Shown here in pieces: positions 16,712 through 26,710 of a stretch of 64,000 nucleotides of DNA. This DNA comes from Deltaproteobacteria bacterium (GTDB lineage Bacteria; Desulfobacterota; BSN033; WVXP01). Position 1 is the stretch's first letter, and each line of letters begins with the position of its first letter. Location of the stretch: positions 1 through 64,000 of the forward strand of contig JAFDHF010000010.1 in NCBI GenBank assembly GCA_019308905.1, written 5' to 3'. Both the position numbers and the translations under genes were made by a program. A model generated the notes under the pieces. It had not been told where the DNA came from. It saw only the letters and a list, made by a program, of their open reading frames with translations, and did no database searches.

Positions 16712-19285
16712 GTGAAACAACGGATCTGTGAGATTCTCCCCCTAGTATCCTCCCCTGCGCGATATCTGGGAGGGGAGAGAAACGCCGTCTCCAAGAAGGC
16801 CGATTCGGTACGTCTCCGGTTTGCCCTCGCCTTTCCCGATCTCTATGAGGTGGCCATGTGCCACGTGGGGCTGGGGATACTCTACCACATTCTCAATGCA
16901 AGGCAGGACATTGCCGCAGAGAGGGTGTTCGCACCCTGGGCTGATCTGGAACACCACATGAGGATCAGGGGGATCCCCCTTGTGTCTCTGGAGTCTTTTC
17001 TCCCGGTGCGAGAGTTCCATGTCCTCGGCTTCTCTCTCCAGTACGAACTCAGCTACACCAATGTTCTCAATATGCTCGAGCTTGCAGGGATCCCTGCCTG
17101 GGCTCGTGACAGGGACGAGAGGTACCCTCTGGTCATCGGTGGCGGGCCTTGCACAACCAACCCGGAACCGGTTGCGGATTTTTTCGATGCTTTCCTGATC
17201 GGCGAAGGGGAAGAGGCGGTCCTGGAGATCTGCGACTGCGTCATAGAGGCGAGGGAAAGGAGACTCCCGAAGGCCCTTCTCCTTCGAAACCTCTCGAAGA
17301 TAGAGGGCGTATACGTCCCCTCCCTGTTCGAGGTCGCATACCGTAAGGACGGCACCATCGAGGAGATAGTTCCCCTCATGGAAGGTTGCCCCTTTGTGAG
17401 AAGGAGGATTCTTCCGGACCTGGACCTGCCACCCTACCCAAGCGCTCCTGTTGTGCCCTGGTTGAAGACGATCCACGACCGGCTCAGCGTCGAAATCGCC
17501 CGCGGGTGCAAGAGGGGTTGCAGGTTCTGTCATGCCGGATTCATCTATCGGCCTTATCGAGAGAGAAAGCCCGAGCGGGTCGAAGCCATAGTGGAGGAAG
17601 CATTGGCCTCCACGGGCTATGAAGAGATCTCCCTGCTCTCCCTGAGCAGTGGAGATTACACTTCCGTGGGGACCTTGCTGAAAAGGCTGGTGAACCGCTA
17701 TCAGGGCAGAAACATAGCCGTCTCGTTCCCTTCTCTCCGGGTAGAGACACTCGAACCGGAGATGTTGAGCCTGGTAAAGAGGGTCCGAAAGACGGGATTC
17801 ACCCTTGCGCCGGAGGCGGCAACGTCCCGTCTCCGGCGGGTGATCAACAAGGAGATGGACGAGGAGCGGCTGCTCCAGGCAGCCGACTCTCTTTACAGGA
17901 ACGGATGGAACCTCATCAAGCTCTACTTTATGACGGGCCTCCCCACGGAAAGTGAGGAAGATCTGCGGGAGATCGTTCCACTGGCCAGGAGAGTCCTCCA
18001 ACAGGGTAAGGGGTCCAGAAGGCCACCACGTCTGAACGTGAGCCTATCCACTTTCGTGCCCAAGGCCCACACCCCTTTCCAATGGGAACCCCAGCTCAGT
18101 CTCAAGGAGACCGAGGCGAGACAAGAGATCCTGAGAAAGGCGTTCTCCAGGGGAAGAATCCGCTTCAAGTGGCACGATGCGAGGATGAGCCTTCTGGAGG
18201 GGGTTTTTTCCAGAGGCGACAGGCGGTTGTCCCGGGTACTGTACGATGCCTTCAGGATGGGGTGCCGATTCGACGGCTGGACCGAATCCTTCCGCTGGGA
18301 CCTGTGGCGGAGGGCCTTCGAGAAGAACGGCATGGACATGACCTTCTATACCCGTGCTAGGGATCTCTCCGAGATCCTTCCATGGAGTCATATCAGGTGT
18401 GGGATAACCGAGGAGTTTCTGCAAAGGGAAAGGGACCGGGCCAGGAAAGAGATCCCAACCCCCCCATGCCACCAGAGATGTACCGCCTGCGGATCATGCG
18501 ATGGTGAACGGATCGGCGTAGTCTTGCGGAAGACCGATCAAGAGCCTCCCCTCTCTCCGAAACGGTCCCGGCCCGGCAAGACAGGAGCCGTGAAATTCCG
18601 CGTGGAGTACCAAAAGCTGGGACCCGCCAGGTTCCTGGGCCACCTCGATATGGCCAGGGCCTTCCATCGGGCTGCCAGGCGTGGCCGCATCCCCCTGTCT
18701 TACTCCCAGGGCTTCCATCCTGCTCCCAGAATCAGTTTCAGGAGGGCTCTGCCCCTGGGTTTTGAGAGCCTCTCCGAGGAGATGGAATGGAGGCTGGAGT
18801 CCCCGGTGAGTGGGAAGAGGTTTGCCAGCACCTTGAACGATCACCTCCCCCAGGGGCTGCGCATAAGGGGAGTTCAACCTGCCGGCCGGAACCGTTCCTG
18901 TCCGGATGAGAGTCCCGAGGGGACCCGCTATCTCGTTGCCATCACCGGCAAATCACCCGGGAACATCGAGCAGGGGATCCGCTGTTTCATGGAACAGAGC
19001 CACTGGTTTCTCACCGGGTCGGTCGACCAGGACGGCCCGGATATCCGCCCCCATATCGAGATCATGAGGAGGCTGGAACCCTCCCGTATCGGCGACCCGG
19101 TCCTGCAGGTGTGGTCTGATTCGGCCTGTTCCGGAGCCTGCCTCTTGGAGTTGATACTCCTTGACACAGAGGGCGGACACGTAAGGGTCGACAGGGCTCT
19201 CGCATCGATTTTAGGGCTCTCGGATGAAGAGAGAAGACAGATGAGGATTCTGAAAGTCGGAAAGACCTCTCCCCATGACGGCTGA
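16712..19285 (+). CDS. Radical SAM protein fused to DUF2344 (TIGR03960/TIGR03936 type)
   Basis: 857 residues from a GTG. The N-terminal B12-binding-like region (about 1-240) ends in PLVIGGGPCTTNPEPVADFF. The radical SAM core has the 4Fe-4S motif CKRGCRFC (C266, C270, C273) and TLAPEAATSRLRRVINK. A Cys cluster (CHQRCTACGSC) near 590 leads into a C-terminal DUF2344 domain starting VKFRVEYQKLGPARFLGHLD. The fusion is common in deltaproteobacteria and Firmicutes and its substrate is not established. It overlaps the RNase G gene by 11 nt, suggesting an RNA- or ribosome-linked modification. Confidence 0.88.
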   Translation: MKQRICEILPLVSSPARYLGGERNAVSKKADSVRLRFALAFPDLYEVAMCHVGLGILYHILNARQDIAAERVFAPWADLEHHMRIRGIPLVSLESFLPVREFHVLGFSLQYELSYTNVLNMLELAGIPAWARDRDERYPLVIGGGPCTTNPEPVADFFDAFLIGEGEEAVLEICDCVIEARERRLPKALLLRNLSKIEGVYVPSLFEVAYRKDGTIEEIVPLMEGCPFVRRRILPDLDLPPYPSAPVVPWLKTIHDRLSVEIARGCKRGCRFCHAGFIYRPYRERKPERVEAIVEEALASTGYEEISLLSLSSGDYTSVGTLLKRLVNRYQGRNIAVSFPSLRVETLEPEMLSLVKRVRKTGFTLAPEAATSRLRRVINKEMDEERLLQAADSLYRNGWNLIKLYFMTGLPTESEEDLREIVPLARRVLQQGKGSRRPPRLNVSLSTFVPKAHTPFQWEPQLSLKETEARQEILRKAFSRGRIRFKWHDARMSLLEGVFSRGDRRLSRVLYDAFRMGCRFDGWTESFRWDLWRRAFEKNGMDMTFYTRARDLSEILPWSHIRCGITEEFLQRERDRARKEIPTPPCHQRCTACGSCDGERIGVVLRKTDQEPPLSPKRSRPGKTGAVKFRVEYQKLGPARFLGHLDMARAFHRAARRGRIPLSYSQGFHPAPRISFRRALPLGFESLSEEMEWRLESPVSGKRFASTLNDHLPQGLRIRGVQPAGRNRSCPDESPEGTRYLVAITGKSPGNIEQGIRCFMEQSHWFLTGSVDQDGPDIRPHIEIMRRLEPSRIGDPVLQVWSDSACSGACLLELILLDTEGGHVRVDRALASILGLSDEERRQMRILKVGKTSPHDG

Positions 19286-20792
19286 ACTCATCATAAACGC
19301 CTCACCCCATGAAAACCGGGTGGCCCTCCTGGAGGAGGGTACCGTGGTGGAAATTCAAATAGAGAGAAAGAAGGAACGGAGCATCATAGGCAATACCTAC
19401 AGAGGCAGAGTGGTGAAGGTGTTGCCCGGAATGCAGGCCGCCTTCGTGGATATCGGCCTGGACAGAGCGGCTTTCCTATACGTGACAGACGTGTACAGCA
19501 ACATCCAGGAGTACCACCAGATGCTCGAGGGGGGCTGGGAGGAACATGACGGATTCGAATTCGAGGCAGGAGGTTCCCTTTTCGACGGCCCGCCCCAGAT
19601 CGAAGACCTGGTTTGCGAAGGCCAGGAACTCCTCGTCCAGGTCTCGCGGGAACCCCTTGGGACGAAAGGAACCCGTGTGACCGCCCATATCAGTCTTCCC
19701 GGCCGGTATCTCGTCGTCATGCCGACGGTCGACCACGTGGGGGTGTCGAGGCGGATCGCTGACCAAGAGGAGCGCCGAAGACTGAGGGATCTTGTTTTGG
19801 GAATCAGACCCCCCGGATTTGGGGTCATCGTCAGGACGGCGAGTGAGGGGGCCCGGGAAGAGGAACTCAAGAACGACATGGATCTGCTGGTGAGGATCTG
19901 GGAGACCATCCAGCGCAAGAACGAGACCGCGGCGGCTCCCAGCCTGATCCACAGCGATTTCAGTCTCGTTTTGAGAGCCATCAGGGACCTGGTTACGGCC
20001 GATGTGAGGCGGATTGTCACCGATTCAGAAGAGGAGTACGGGAAGATAATCAAGTTTATGGAGACCTACATGCCCCGCACCAGGTGCGAGGTCGAACTCT
20101 ATCGCGAGCATACGCCCATCTTCGACGTCTACGGCATCGAACCGGAACTCGACAGGGCTCTCAGGCGAAAGGTCTGGCTCAAGTCTGGAGGATACATCGT
20201 CATCGAAATCACAGAGGCACTTACGGCCATCGACGTCAACACCGGAAAGTTCGTGGGCAAGAGGAATCTGGAGAACACCATAGTAAAAACCAACCTGGAG
20301 GCTGCAAAGGAAATCGCCTACCAGCTTCGGCTGAGGAATATCGGCGGAATCATCATCATCGACTTCATCGACATGGAAAAAGAGACAAACAGGGACATGG
20401 TCTACAACGCCCTCGAATTGGCTCTGAAAAAGGATCGGGCCAGATCCAACATCTCGAAGATTTCCGAGCTGGGTCTTGTGGAAATGACCCGGAAGAGGAC
20501 CAGGGAGAGTCTTACCCATCTGCTCGGCGAACCTTGCTCGGTCTGCGACGGCCTCGGATACGTCAAGTCGAAAGCCACGGTCTGCTACGACATCTTTCGC
20601 CAGATCGAACGGGTTTCGTCGGACGCTTGGGGTAAGGCCATAGTGGTGAATGCAAGCCCCGAGGTGGCCGAGATGCTTTCCGACGAAGAACGGGCCGGCA
20701 TCGAGAGACTCGAGAAAAAACTCGGCAAGAGGATCGTGGTCCAAGGAATCGACAGGTTCCACCAGGAGGAATTCGAGGTCTTGGAGGTGTAA
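19275..20792 (+). CDS. rng: Ribonuclease G (Rne/Rng family)
   Basis: 505 residues, the usual length of RNase G. It starts with ELIINASPHENRVALLEEG, then an S1-like RNA-binding region to about residue 145. The RNase H-like/5'-sensor part carries the metal-binding Asp residues D320 (AIDVNTGK) and D363 (IIIDFID). The zinc-link cysteines C421 and C424 lie in CSVCDGLGY, beyond the catalytic core. An endonuclease for 5'-monophosphorylated RNA, used in 16S rRNA maturation and mRNA decay. Coupled to the upstream radical SAM gene by an 11-nt overlap. Confidence 0.92.
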   Translation: MTAELIINASPHENRVALLEEGTVVEIQIERKKERSIIGNTYRGRVVKVLPGMQAAFVDIGLDRAAFLYVTDVYSNIQEYHQMLEGGWEEHDGFEFEAGGSLFDGPPQIEDLVCEGQELLVQVSREPLGTKGTRVTAHISLPGRYLVVMPTVDHVGVSRRIADQEERRRLRDLVLGIRPPGFGVIVRTASEGAREEELKNDMDLLVRIWETIQRKNETAAAPSLIHSDFSLVLRAIRDLVTADVRRIVTDSEEEYGKIIKFMETYMPRTRCEVELYREHTPIFDVYGIEPELDRALRRKVWLKSGGYIVIEITEALTAIDVNTGKFVGKRNLENTIVKTNLEAAKEIAYQLRLRNIGGIIIIDFIDMEKETNRDMVYNALELALKKDRARSNISKISELGLVEMTRKRTRESLTHLLGEPCSVCDGLGYVKSKATVCYDIFRQIERVSSDAWGKAIVVNASPEVAEMLSDEERAGIERLEKKLGKRIVVQGIDRFHQEEFEVLEV

Positions 20793-20798
20793 AGGGCA

Positions 20799-20963
20799 CC
20801 GATCGGGAGTGAGGGGGTGGAGAGATCGTGTTTGTGATTCGTGTTCGTGAGTCGTGTTCGTGGGGAAGGGGCAAGAATTCACCGCCTGCGAAACTCCAGT
20901 GGGTCACCGCGTGAGCTCAGGAGGGAGGGAACGAGAGGCTCCCACAAAACGGGGGAACTCCCC
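20799..20963 (+). repeat. Dispersed inverted-repeat element, copy C (left-truncated)
   Basis: Retains a block like that before the array of other copies (GATCGGGAGTGAGGG), a short TTCGTG-type array (20826-20863), GGGTCACCGCGTGAGCTCAGG, and a degenerate right terminal repeat ending at about 20963. The left terminal repeat is missing. It lies between rng and the rplU promoter. Confidence 0.6.
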
Positions 20964-20974
20964 CTCCCTAGCCG

Positions 20975-21003
20975 TTGACTTTTATGGGAAAATGGCATAG
21001 ATT
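20975..21003 (+). promoter_or_regulatory. Sigma-70 promoter of the rplU operon
   Basis: TTGACT (20975-20980), 17-nt spacer, TAGATT (20998-21003), 37 nt before the rplU ATG. The -35 lies 11 nt after the end of element C. Confidence 0.65.
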
Positions 21004-21040
21004 TTTGTATGGTTTTTCCGGGTTCCAGGGAGGTCATTGA

Positions 21041-21352
21041 ATGTACGCGGTATTTCGGACGGGTGGAAAGCAGTACAGGGCATCTGAAGGAGACATGATC
21101 CGGGTGGAACGGCTGGAAGGCGAGGTCGGGAACGAGGTCAGGATCAAGGCGGTCCTTATGACCAGGGACGAGGAGGAGATTCGAATCGGTACTCCCCTGG
21201 TTGCAGAGGCAGAGGTCATCGGCCGGATCGTCGAACAGGGCAAGGCCGGCAAGATCATCGTCTTCAAGCACAAGCGGCGCAAAGGTTACCGCCGCAAGGC
21301 AGGGCATCGACAAGGCTATACCTGTTTGCGGATCGACAAGATCGAGGTCTGA
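21041..21352 (+). CDS. rplU: 50S ribosomal protein L21
   Basis: 103 residues, full length. Begins MYAVFRTGGKQYR, with the family segment IVFKHKRRKGYRRKAGHRQ near the C-terminus and a final LRIDKIEV. Binds 23S rRNA in the large subunit. First gene of the conserved rplU-rpmA-obgE cluster. Confidence 0.98.
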   Translation: MYAVFRTGGKQYRASEGDMIRVERLEGEVGNEVRIKAVLMTRDEEEIRIGTPLVAEAEVIGRIVEQGKAGKIIVFKHKRRKGYRRKAGHRQGYTCLRIDKIEV

Positions 21353-21382
21353 AACAGCTCCGGTGTATCAGGAGGTCCTTTT

Positions 21383-21637
21383 ATGGCACATAAGAAGGCT
21401 GGCGGAAGTTCCCGTAACGGAAGAGACAGCGCAGGACAGCGCCTCGGGGTAAAACGTTTTGGAGGCCAGTTGGTGCGGGCCGGCCACATCCTGGTGAGGC
21501 AGAGGGGGACAAGGATTCACCCGGGTAACCATGTCGGAATGGGCAGAGATTACACTCTCTTTGCCAAGGTGGATGGTCTGGTTCGGTTTGAGAAGAGAGG
21601 AAAAGACAGAACCTTTGTCAGCATAGTTGCCCCTTGA
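21383..21637 (+). CDS. rpmA: 50S ribosomal protein L27
   Basis: 84 residues, full length. Begins [16 protein letters not shown] and contains [20 protein letters not shown] and [14 protein letters not shown], all family hallmarks. The N-terminal tail reaches the peptidyl transferase centre. The ribosome site AGGAGG precedes the ATG, 30 bp after rplU. Confidence 0.98.
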   Translation: MAHKKAGGSSRNGRDSAGQRLGVKRFGGQLVRAGHILVRQRGTRIHPGNHVGMGRDYTLFAKVDGLVRFEKRGKDRTFVSIVAP

Positions 21638-21675
21638 TCTCCCCTCACCCGGATCCTCCTTCGAGTATCGACCTC

Positions 21676-22674
21676 ATGAAATGGGTTGACAGCATCAGGG
21701 TCTTTGTGAAAGGCGGTAGCGGGGGACCCGGTTGCCTGAGTTTCCGGAAAGAGCGATTCCTCCCCAAAGGCGGCCCTGACGGAGGAGACGGGGGCAGAGG
21801 CGGGAGTGTTTTCTTTGTCGGCGATTCCGGGGTGGCAAGTCTCCTTCCCCTCTGTTACAACCCCAGGTTCGTCGCCGAGGACGGTCATCCCGGCAAGGCA
21901 AACAGGCAGTCGGGAAAGAGTGGGAACGACCTGACCGTCCGAGTTCCAGTGGGCACCGTATTGGTCGACGTAGACAGCGGGAAGGTACTCAAGGACCTCG
22001 ACAGGGAGGGAGAGTGCTTCGTAGCTGCAAAGGGTGGAAGGGGAGGCCGTGGGAACGCTCGGTTCACCACGCCGACAGATCGGGCTCCGAGACGTGTGGA
22101 AAAGGGGGGCATGGGAGAAAGCCGATGGATCAGGCTTGAACTGAAGCTCCCCGCGGAGGTCGGCCTCATCGGCCGGCCCAACAGTGGGAAGTCCACGATT
22201 CTTTCGAGAATCTCCTCGGCCAGCCCCCGGATAGCCGAATACCCCTTCACTACCACTTCCCCCAACGTCGGAGTGGTGACTGATGACGAATACAAGAGCT
22301 TCACGGTAGTCGATACCCCGGGCATTGCGCAAGACGCCAGCCAGGGCCGTGGCCTGGGAATCGGCTTCCTCCGGCATATCGAGAGAACCAGACTTCTCGT
22401 CCATGTCATCGACATTGCCGGTCTCTCCGAGCAAGGCGCTGTTGATGACCACCAGATGATCATGGCAGAACTGAAGGCCTTTAACCCCCGACTCGGAGAA
22501 AAACCGCAGATCGTCGCGATAAACAAGGTCGACCTCATAAAGGATCCCCAGCACCTGGAAACGTTGGAGGCGGCTCTCGGTGAGCGGGGCATCCCGGCAT
22601 TTCCGGTTTCCGGTCTGACGGGGCAGGGCCTCAGCCGCCTTGTCAGAGAGATGGCAAGACGACTCGGAGGGTAG
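21676..22674 (+). CDS. obgE: GTPase Obg
   Basis: 332 residues from the ATG at 21676; an in-frame TTG at 21634 would add 14 residues unlike the family, so the ATG is preferred although no strong ribosome site is seen. The N-terminal Gly-rich Obg fold (GGPDGGDGGRGGSVFF) is followed by the G domain: GRPNSGKST (P-loop), DTPGIAQDAS (G3) and NKVD (G4). It has no C-terminal OCT domain. A ribosome-assembly and stress GTPase, in its usual place after rpmA. Confidence 0.95.
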   Translation: MKWVDSIRVFVKGGSGGPGCLSFRKERFLPKGGPDGGDGGRGGSVFFVGDSGVASLLPLCYNPRFVAEDGHPGKANRQSGKSGNDLTVRVPVGTVLVDVDSGKVLKDLDREGECFVAAKGGRGGRGNARFTTPTDRAPRRVEKGGMGESRWIRLELKLPAEVGLIGRPNSGKSTILSRISSASPRIAEYPFTTTSPNVGVVTDDEYKSFTVVDTPGIAQDASQGRGLGIGFLRHIERTRLLVHVIDIAGLSEQGAVDDHQMIMAELKAFNPRLGEKPQIVAINKVDLIKDPQHLETLEAALGERGIPAFPVSGLTGQGLSRLVREMARRLGG

Positions 22675-22701
22675 AATCCACTGCCCAACGGAGAGAATCG
22701 G

Positions 22702-23838
22702 TTGACGGAGAGGACCCTCAGGCAGAATCTTCTGGGAAAGGCCAGGCTCATCGTCCTCAAAGTGGGCTCCAGTGTCCTCCTGGAAAAGGGTATCGGCATC
22801 GACCTGGTGGCCTTCTCCAAACTGGCCAAGGAGGCTTCCCAGATCCACAGCGGCTCCAGACGGGTCGTCCTCGTCACATCGGGCGCAATCGCCGCAGGAA
22901 TAGAAACACTCCACTGGGCAAGAAAACCCCAGACCATACCCCATGTCCAGGCGGCCGCAGCGATCGGCCAGCCCAGGTTGATGAAGATCTACCAAGACTG
23001 TTTTTCCAACTACCGCAGGAAGGTGGCCCAGGTGCTGCTGACACACGATGACCTCGGCGACCGCCACCGGTACCTCAATGCGAGAAACACCCTGCTGACT
23101 CTGTTGGATCAGGGCTATATCCCCATCATAAACGAAAACGACACCGTGGCAGTGGATGAGATCAAATTCGGTGACAACGACAACCTCGCCGCCCTGGTCA
23201 CATCCCTGGTGAGTGCTGATCTGTTGATCATCCTCTCGGACATAGACGGACTCTACGACCACGACCCGAAGGACTCCGGCAGGGCGGAACTGATCCATCT
23301 GGTGGAAAATATCGACCGCCATATTGTAGAGTGTGCCACGGAGAGCAGGAGCCCCTGGTGCGTCGGGGGGATGGCCAGCAAGATCGAGGCTGCCAGCAAG
23401 GCCGTCAGGTTCGGCGTTCCCGCAGTTGTTGCGAACGGCAAAGTGGAGGGCATCCTCAACCGTATTCTCCAGGGGGAGGTGGTGGGCACCCTCTTTCTGC
23501 CTCTTGCAGATCGGTTGAGCAGCAGGAAACAGTGGATAGCATACGGTCTGAAGCCTGCCGGCCGGATCGTGGTTGACGAAGGAGCCAGGGAGGCGATCGT
23601 CTCAAAGGGCAAGAGCCTCCTGCCTACCGGTGTCAGAGAGGTATCGGGAGACTTCGACAGGGGCGATGCCGTAGGCTGCCTCGACCCCTGGGGTTTTGAG
23701 TTTGCAAGGGGCCTGGTCAACTACAACTGCAGGGAACTCGAATCCATCAAGGGGAAGAGAAGTCGAGAAATCGAAGGAACCATCGGATACAAGTACTCCG
23801 ACGAGATAATCCACCGCGACAATCTCGTCATCCTCTAG
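22702..23838 (+). CDS. proB: Glutamate 5-kinase
   Basis: 378 residues from a TTG. The amino-acid kinase domain has [48 protein letters not shown] and the Lys-bearing [15 protein letters not shown]-terminal PUA domain (about 285-378) matches full-length bacterial ProB. Phosphorylates L-glutamate in the first step of proline synthesis. proA follows 19 bp downstream. Confidence 0.96.
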   Translation: MTERTLRQNLLGKARLIVLKVGSSVLLEKGIGIDLVAFSKLAKEASQIHSGSRRVVLVTSGAIAAGIETLHWARKPQTIPHVQAAAAIGQPRLMKIYQDCFSNYRRKVAQVLLTHDDLGDRHRYLNARNTLLTLLDQGYIPIINENDTVAVDEIKFGDNDNLAALVTSLVSADLLIILSDIDGLYDHDPKDSGRAELIHLVENIDRHIVECATESRSPWCVGGMASKIEAASKAVRFGVPAVVANGKVEGILNRILQGEVVGTLFLPLADRLSSRKQWIAYGLKPAGRIVVDEGAREAIVSKGKSLLPTGVREVSGDFDRGDAVGCLDPWGFEFARGLVNYNCRELESIKGKRSREIEGTIGYKYSDEIIHRDNLVIL

Positions 23839-23857
23839 AGGAACCACTGGAGCTCGG

Positions 23858-25114
23858 ATGGATCTCAAAGGGCGGATCGTGGAGATTGGGAGGCGTGCAA
23901 GAGAGGCGTCCCTCGAAACGGCCAGACTGGACACCGGGACGAAGAATCGGGCCTTGATGATGATGGCTGACTCCTTGTTGGAATCGTCAATGGTGCTTCA
24001 GGGGGAGAACGAGAAGGACCTGACGTTGGCCAGGGAGAAGGGGCTGTCCAGCGCCATGATCGATCGGCTCGCCCTCAGGGAGTCGGTGATCAGGGATATG
24101 GCTGAAAGCCTGAGAGAGGTCGCCTCCCTGCCAGACCCAGTCGGCGAAGTGGTCCGCATGTGGAGGAGGCCTAACGGCCTTCTGGTGGGGAAGGTAAGGA
24201 TTCCACTGGGCGTCGTCGGGATGATCTATGAGTCTCGCCCCAACGTGACTTCCGACGCTGCCGGGCTCTGCCTGAAAGCCGGCAACGCCGTCATTCTGAG
24301 GGGAGGATCCGAGGCCATCCATTCCAACAAGGCCATCTGTGCCGTTCTCCGGTCTGTCCTGGAAAGGGCAGGCCTCCCCGTCAACGCCATCCAGTTGATT
24401 CCTGTGACCGACAGACAAGGAGTCGATGAAATGCTCCGCCTCGAGGATTATATTGACGTCATTATTCCCAGAGGCGGCGAGGGGCTCATCCGGTCTGTTG
24501 CGGAAAGATCCAGAATCCCGGTTATCAAACACTACAAAGGCGTCTGCCATGTTTTCGTAGACGAGAGCGCAGAGCTCGAAATGGCCGAAAGAATCTGTCT
24601 CAACGCGAAAGTTCAGCGGCCGGGTGTCTGCAATGCCATGGAGACTCTCCTTGTCCATGAGAAGATCGCGGAGAGGTTTCTTCCCAGGGTTGCCAGGGCC
24701 CTGGAGCAGAGAGGAGTCGATCTCAGGGGATGCTCCAAGACTCTGAAGATCCTCCCCCGTATCAAGAAGGCCGAGCCGACGGACTGGGAAACGGAGTACC
24801 TCGATCTGATCCTCGCCATAAGAGTGGTCCCTGGTATTGACGAGGCCATCGACCACATCCATAGGTACGGATCCATGCACACCGAGTCGATCGTCACATC
24901 CGATTATGCGAGGGCTGAGCAGTTTCTCAGGGATGTCAATTCCTCCTGTGTGTTTGTCAACGCATCGACCCGTTTCAGCGACGGCCACGAGCTCGGCCTT
25001 GGAGCCGAGATCGGAATCAGCACCAGCAAACTCCATGCTTTCGGTCCCATGGGGCTTGAGGCGTTGACAACCACTAAGTTCATCGTCCGCGGAGACGGCC
25101 AGATCAGACAGTAG
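23858..25114 (+). CDS. proA: Gamma-glutamyl phosphate reductase
   Basis: 418 residues, full length. An aldehyde-dehydrogenase-fold enzyme: [37 protein letters not shown], the catalytic-Cys region [19 protein letters not shown], and [21 protein letters not shown] at the end. Reduces glutamyl-5-phosphate to the semialdehyde with NADPH. Directly follows proB. Confidence 0.97.
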   Translation: MDLKGRIVEIGRRAREASLETARLDTGTKNRALMMMADSLLESSMVLQGENEKDLTLAREKGLSSAMIDRLALRESVIRDMAESLREVASLPDPVGEVVRMWRRPNGLLVGKVRIPLGVVGMIYESRPNVTSDAAGLCLKAGNAVILRGGSEAIHSNKAICAVLRSVLERAGLPVNAIQLIPVTDRQGVDEMLRLEDYIDVIIPRGGEGLIRSVAERSRIPVIKHYKGVCHVFVDESAELEMAERICLNAKVQRPGVCNAMETLLVHEKIAERFLPRVARALEQRGVDLRGCSKTLKILPRIKKAEPTDWETEYLDLILAIRVVPGIDEAIDHIHRYGSMHTESIVTSDYARAEQFLRDVNSSCVFVNASTRFSDGHELGLGAEIGISTSKLHAFGPMGLEALTTTKFIVRGDGQIRQ

Positions 25115-25155
25115 CCCCCATGGACGGCCGTCAATACCCGAGGGAGAGGCTGAAG

Positions 25156-25830
25156 GTGCGCTTGGGACTTCTAGGAGGAACATTCAACCCTATCCACTTC
25201 GGCCATCTGAGAGGGGTCGAAGAAGCCCGTGAGGCCTTTGGTCTGGAGAGGGTCTACTTCGTTCCGGCTGCCGTGCCTCCGCACAAGGACGACAGCATCG
25301 AAGTCTCTCCGGCCCAGCGGCTCGAAATGGTACGTCTGGCCATTGAGGACAATCCGGCCTTTATGGTCTCCGACGTGGAGCTTGTCAGGCCGGGCAAGTC
25401 CTATTCCATCGATACCCTGCTCTACTTCAGAAACGAGTCTCCAGGGGCTGACCTCTATTTCATCGTAGGGATGGATTCTTTCCTCGATGTAACCACATGG
25501 AAGAGGTATCAGGATCTTTTCTCCCTTTGCCATTTCGTAGTCCTCAGCCGGCCAGGCTGGAAGCCGTGCGGCCTGGCCGATCTCACGCCTCACGAATTCT
25601 GGAAAAACTTCCGTTCCGGCAAGGATGCCAACGAGTGGGTCCACGAACCCTCGGGGTTCAGAACGTACTTCCTGGAACGGCCGATTATGGACATCTCCTC
25701 CCGGGAGATCCGTGAGAGGATCCGGACGGGCAGATCGGTCCGCTACATGATGCGGGAAAAAGTGGAGGCATTTGTTCTCAGCAAAGGGTTTTACGCTAAG
25801 CCTGATCCAGCCGGAGAGGAGTCTCGGTGA
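25156..25830 (+). CDS. nadD: Nicotinate-nucleotide adenylyltransferase
   Basis: About 224 residues from the GTG at 25156, which has GGGAGAGG at good spacing and fits the family start (VRLGLLGGTFNPIHFGHL). An in-frame ATG at 25120 would add 12 residues but has no ribosome site. The adenylyltransferase motifs GGTFNPIHFGH and MDISSREIRERIRTG are present. Makes deamido-NAD from NaMN. Part of the obg-proBA-nadD-rsfS cluster. Confidence 0.93.
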   Translation: MRLGLLGGTFNPIHFGHLRGVEEAREAFGLERVYFVPAAVPPHKDDSIEVSPAQRLEMVRLAIEDNPAFMVSDVELVRPGKSYSIDTLLYFRNESPGADLYFIVGMDSFLDVTTWKRYQDLFSLCHFVVLSRPGWKPCGLADLTPHEFWKNFRSGKDANEWVHEPSGFRTYFLERPIMDISSREIRERIRTGRSVRYMMREKVEAFVLSKGFYAKPDPAGEESR

Positions 25831-25903
25831 TGGCTCTTCCAATTTTTCCCATTTTCTGCTATAAACCTTCTACCTCAGCGTCCTGAGGTTTGTCCGGGGA
25901 GGT

Positions 25904-26293
25904 ATGGCCGAGAGTTCCAAAAAGAAGTCACTTACCTGTGTGGACGCCGCACTTCAAAAGAAGGCCGTCGACGTGGTTCTGCTCAAGATCAGGGGGATCG
26001 TCTCCTACGCCGACTACTTCTTAATCTGCGGCGGCAGGTCGGACCGCCAGGTTCAGGCCATTGCTGAATCGATCGAGACGGAGATGAAGAAGAGGGGACA
26101 CCGCGCCCTGGGTATAGAGGGAATGAGTCAGGGCCGGTGGGTCTTGATAGACTACGGAGACGTTGTCGTCCACGTCTTTCAGGAATCGGTGCGGAAGTTC
26201 TACGACCTGGAAGGCTTGTGGATCGAGGCTCCCAGGGTGGACCTCGCCGACCGGCTGGAACCGGGGAAGACAGGGAAAAAGGCGAAAGGATGA
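25904..26293 (+). CDS. rsfS: Ribosomal silencing factor RsfS
   Basis: 129 residues, ATG behind GGGGAGGT. The DUF143/Iojap fold shows ALQKKAVDVVLLKI, SYADYFLICGGRSDRQVQAIAE, GRWVLIDYGDVVVHVF and REFYDL-like RKFYDLEGLW. Binds L14 and blocks subunit joining during starvation. It follows nadD, its common partner, and is 4 nt from the next gene. Confidence 0.95.
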   Translation: MAESSKKKSLTCVDAALQKKAVDVVLLKIRGIVSYADYFLICGGRSDRQVQAIAESIETEMKKRGHRALGIEGMSQGRWVLIDYGDVVVHVFQESVRKFYDLEGLWIEAPRVDLADRLEPGKTGKKAKG

Positions 26294-26297
26294 CCCC

Positions 26298-26681
26298 TTG
26301 AAACAGGACAAGGTGAGTCACCGGCAAATCCAAAAGCTAAAACAGATCCTCCTGCACAAGCGTGAGGAGATCATCGGGGGAGTCATGCAGATCCGCGCCT
26401 CTTCTCAGGAGATGGGTCAAAATGGCATTCAGGATACGGCGGACGAGGCCTCAAACCTCTATACCCAGCAGGTTCTCATGAGCCTCAACGAGAATCAGAG
26501 GGGCATGCTCAGGGAGGTGGATGAGGCCCTCGACCGGATCGAGGAGGGAACCTACGGCATCTGTGAGGGCTGCGGCAAACCCATCGCCGTCAGGCGCCTG
26601 GAGATCAAACCCTTTGCCAAGTACTGTGTGCAATGTCAGGATGCCATCGAAAAGAAACGAGGCCTTCCGTCAAAGGAGTGA
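26298..26681 (+). CDS. DksA/TraR-type C4 zinc-finger protein
   Basis: 127 residues from a TTG four bases after rsfS. An N-terminal coiled coil (about 10-80) carries DEASNLYTQQ and LREVDEALDRIEEGTYG. The C-terminal zinc finger has two CxxC pairs (CEGCGKPI, CVQCQD). DksA-like proteins enter the RNA polymerase secondary channel and tune initiation. The usual DxxDxA tip acidic motif is not clear, so it may be a DksA paralogue rather than DksA itself. Confidence 0.85.
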   Translation: MKQDKVSHRQIQKLKQILLHKREEIIGGVMQIRASSQEMGQNGIQDTADEASNLYTQQVLMSLNENQRGMLREVDEALDRIEEGTYGICEGCGKPIAVRRLEIKPFAKYCVQCQDAIEKKRGLPSKE

Positions 26682-26710
26682 ACACCGGCCGGCTCTGATG
26701 AGGCAAATCC

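Noticed and set aside
16603-16794. A minus-strand frame of 63 codons before the radical SAM gene
   Set aside because: It overlaps the radical SAM start and lacks a ribosome site; some of its residues look protein-like, but there is no second line of evidence.
26163-26681. A longer DksA-like gene starting at 26163 inside rsfS
   Set aside because: The extra part is only the other frame of rsfS; the TTG at 26298 just after the rsfS stop gives the family start.
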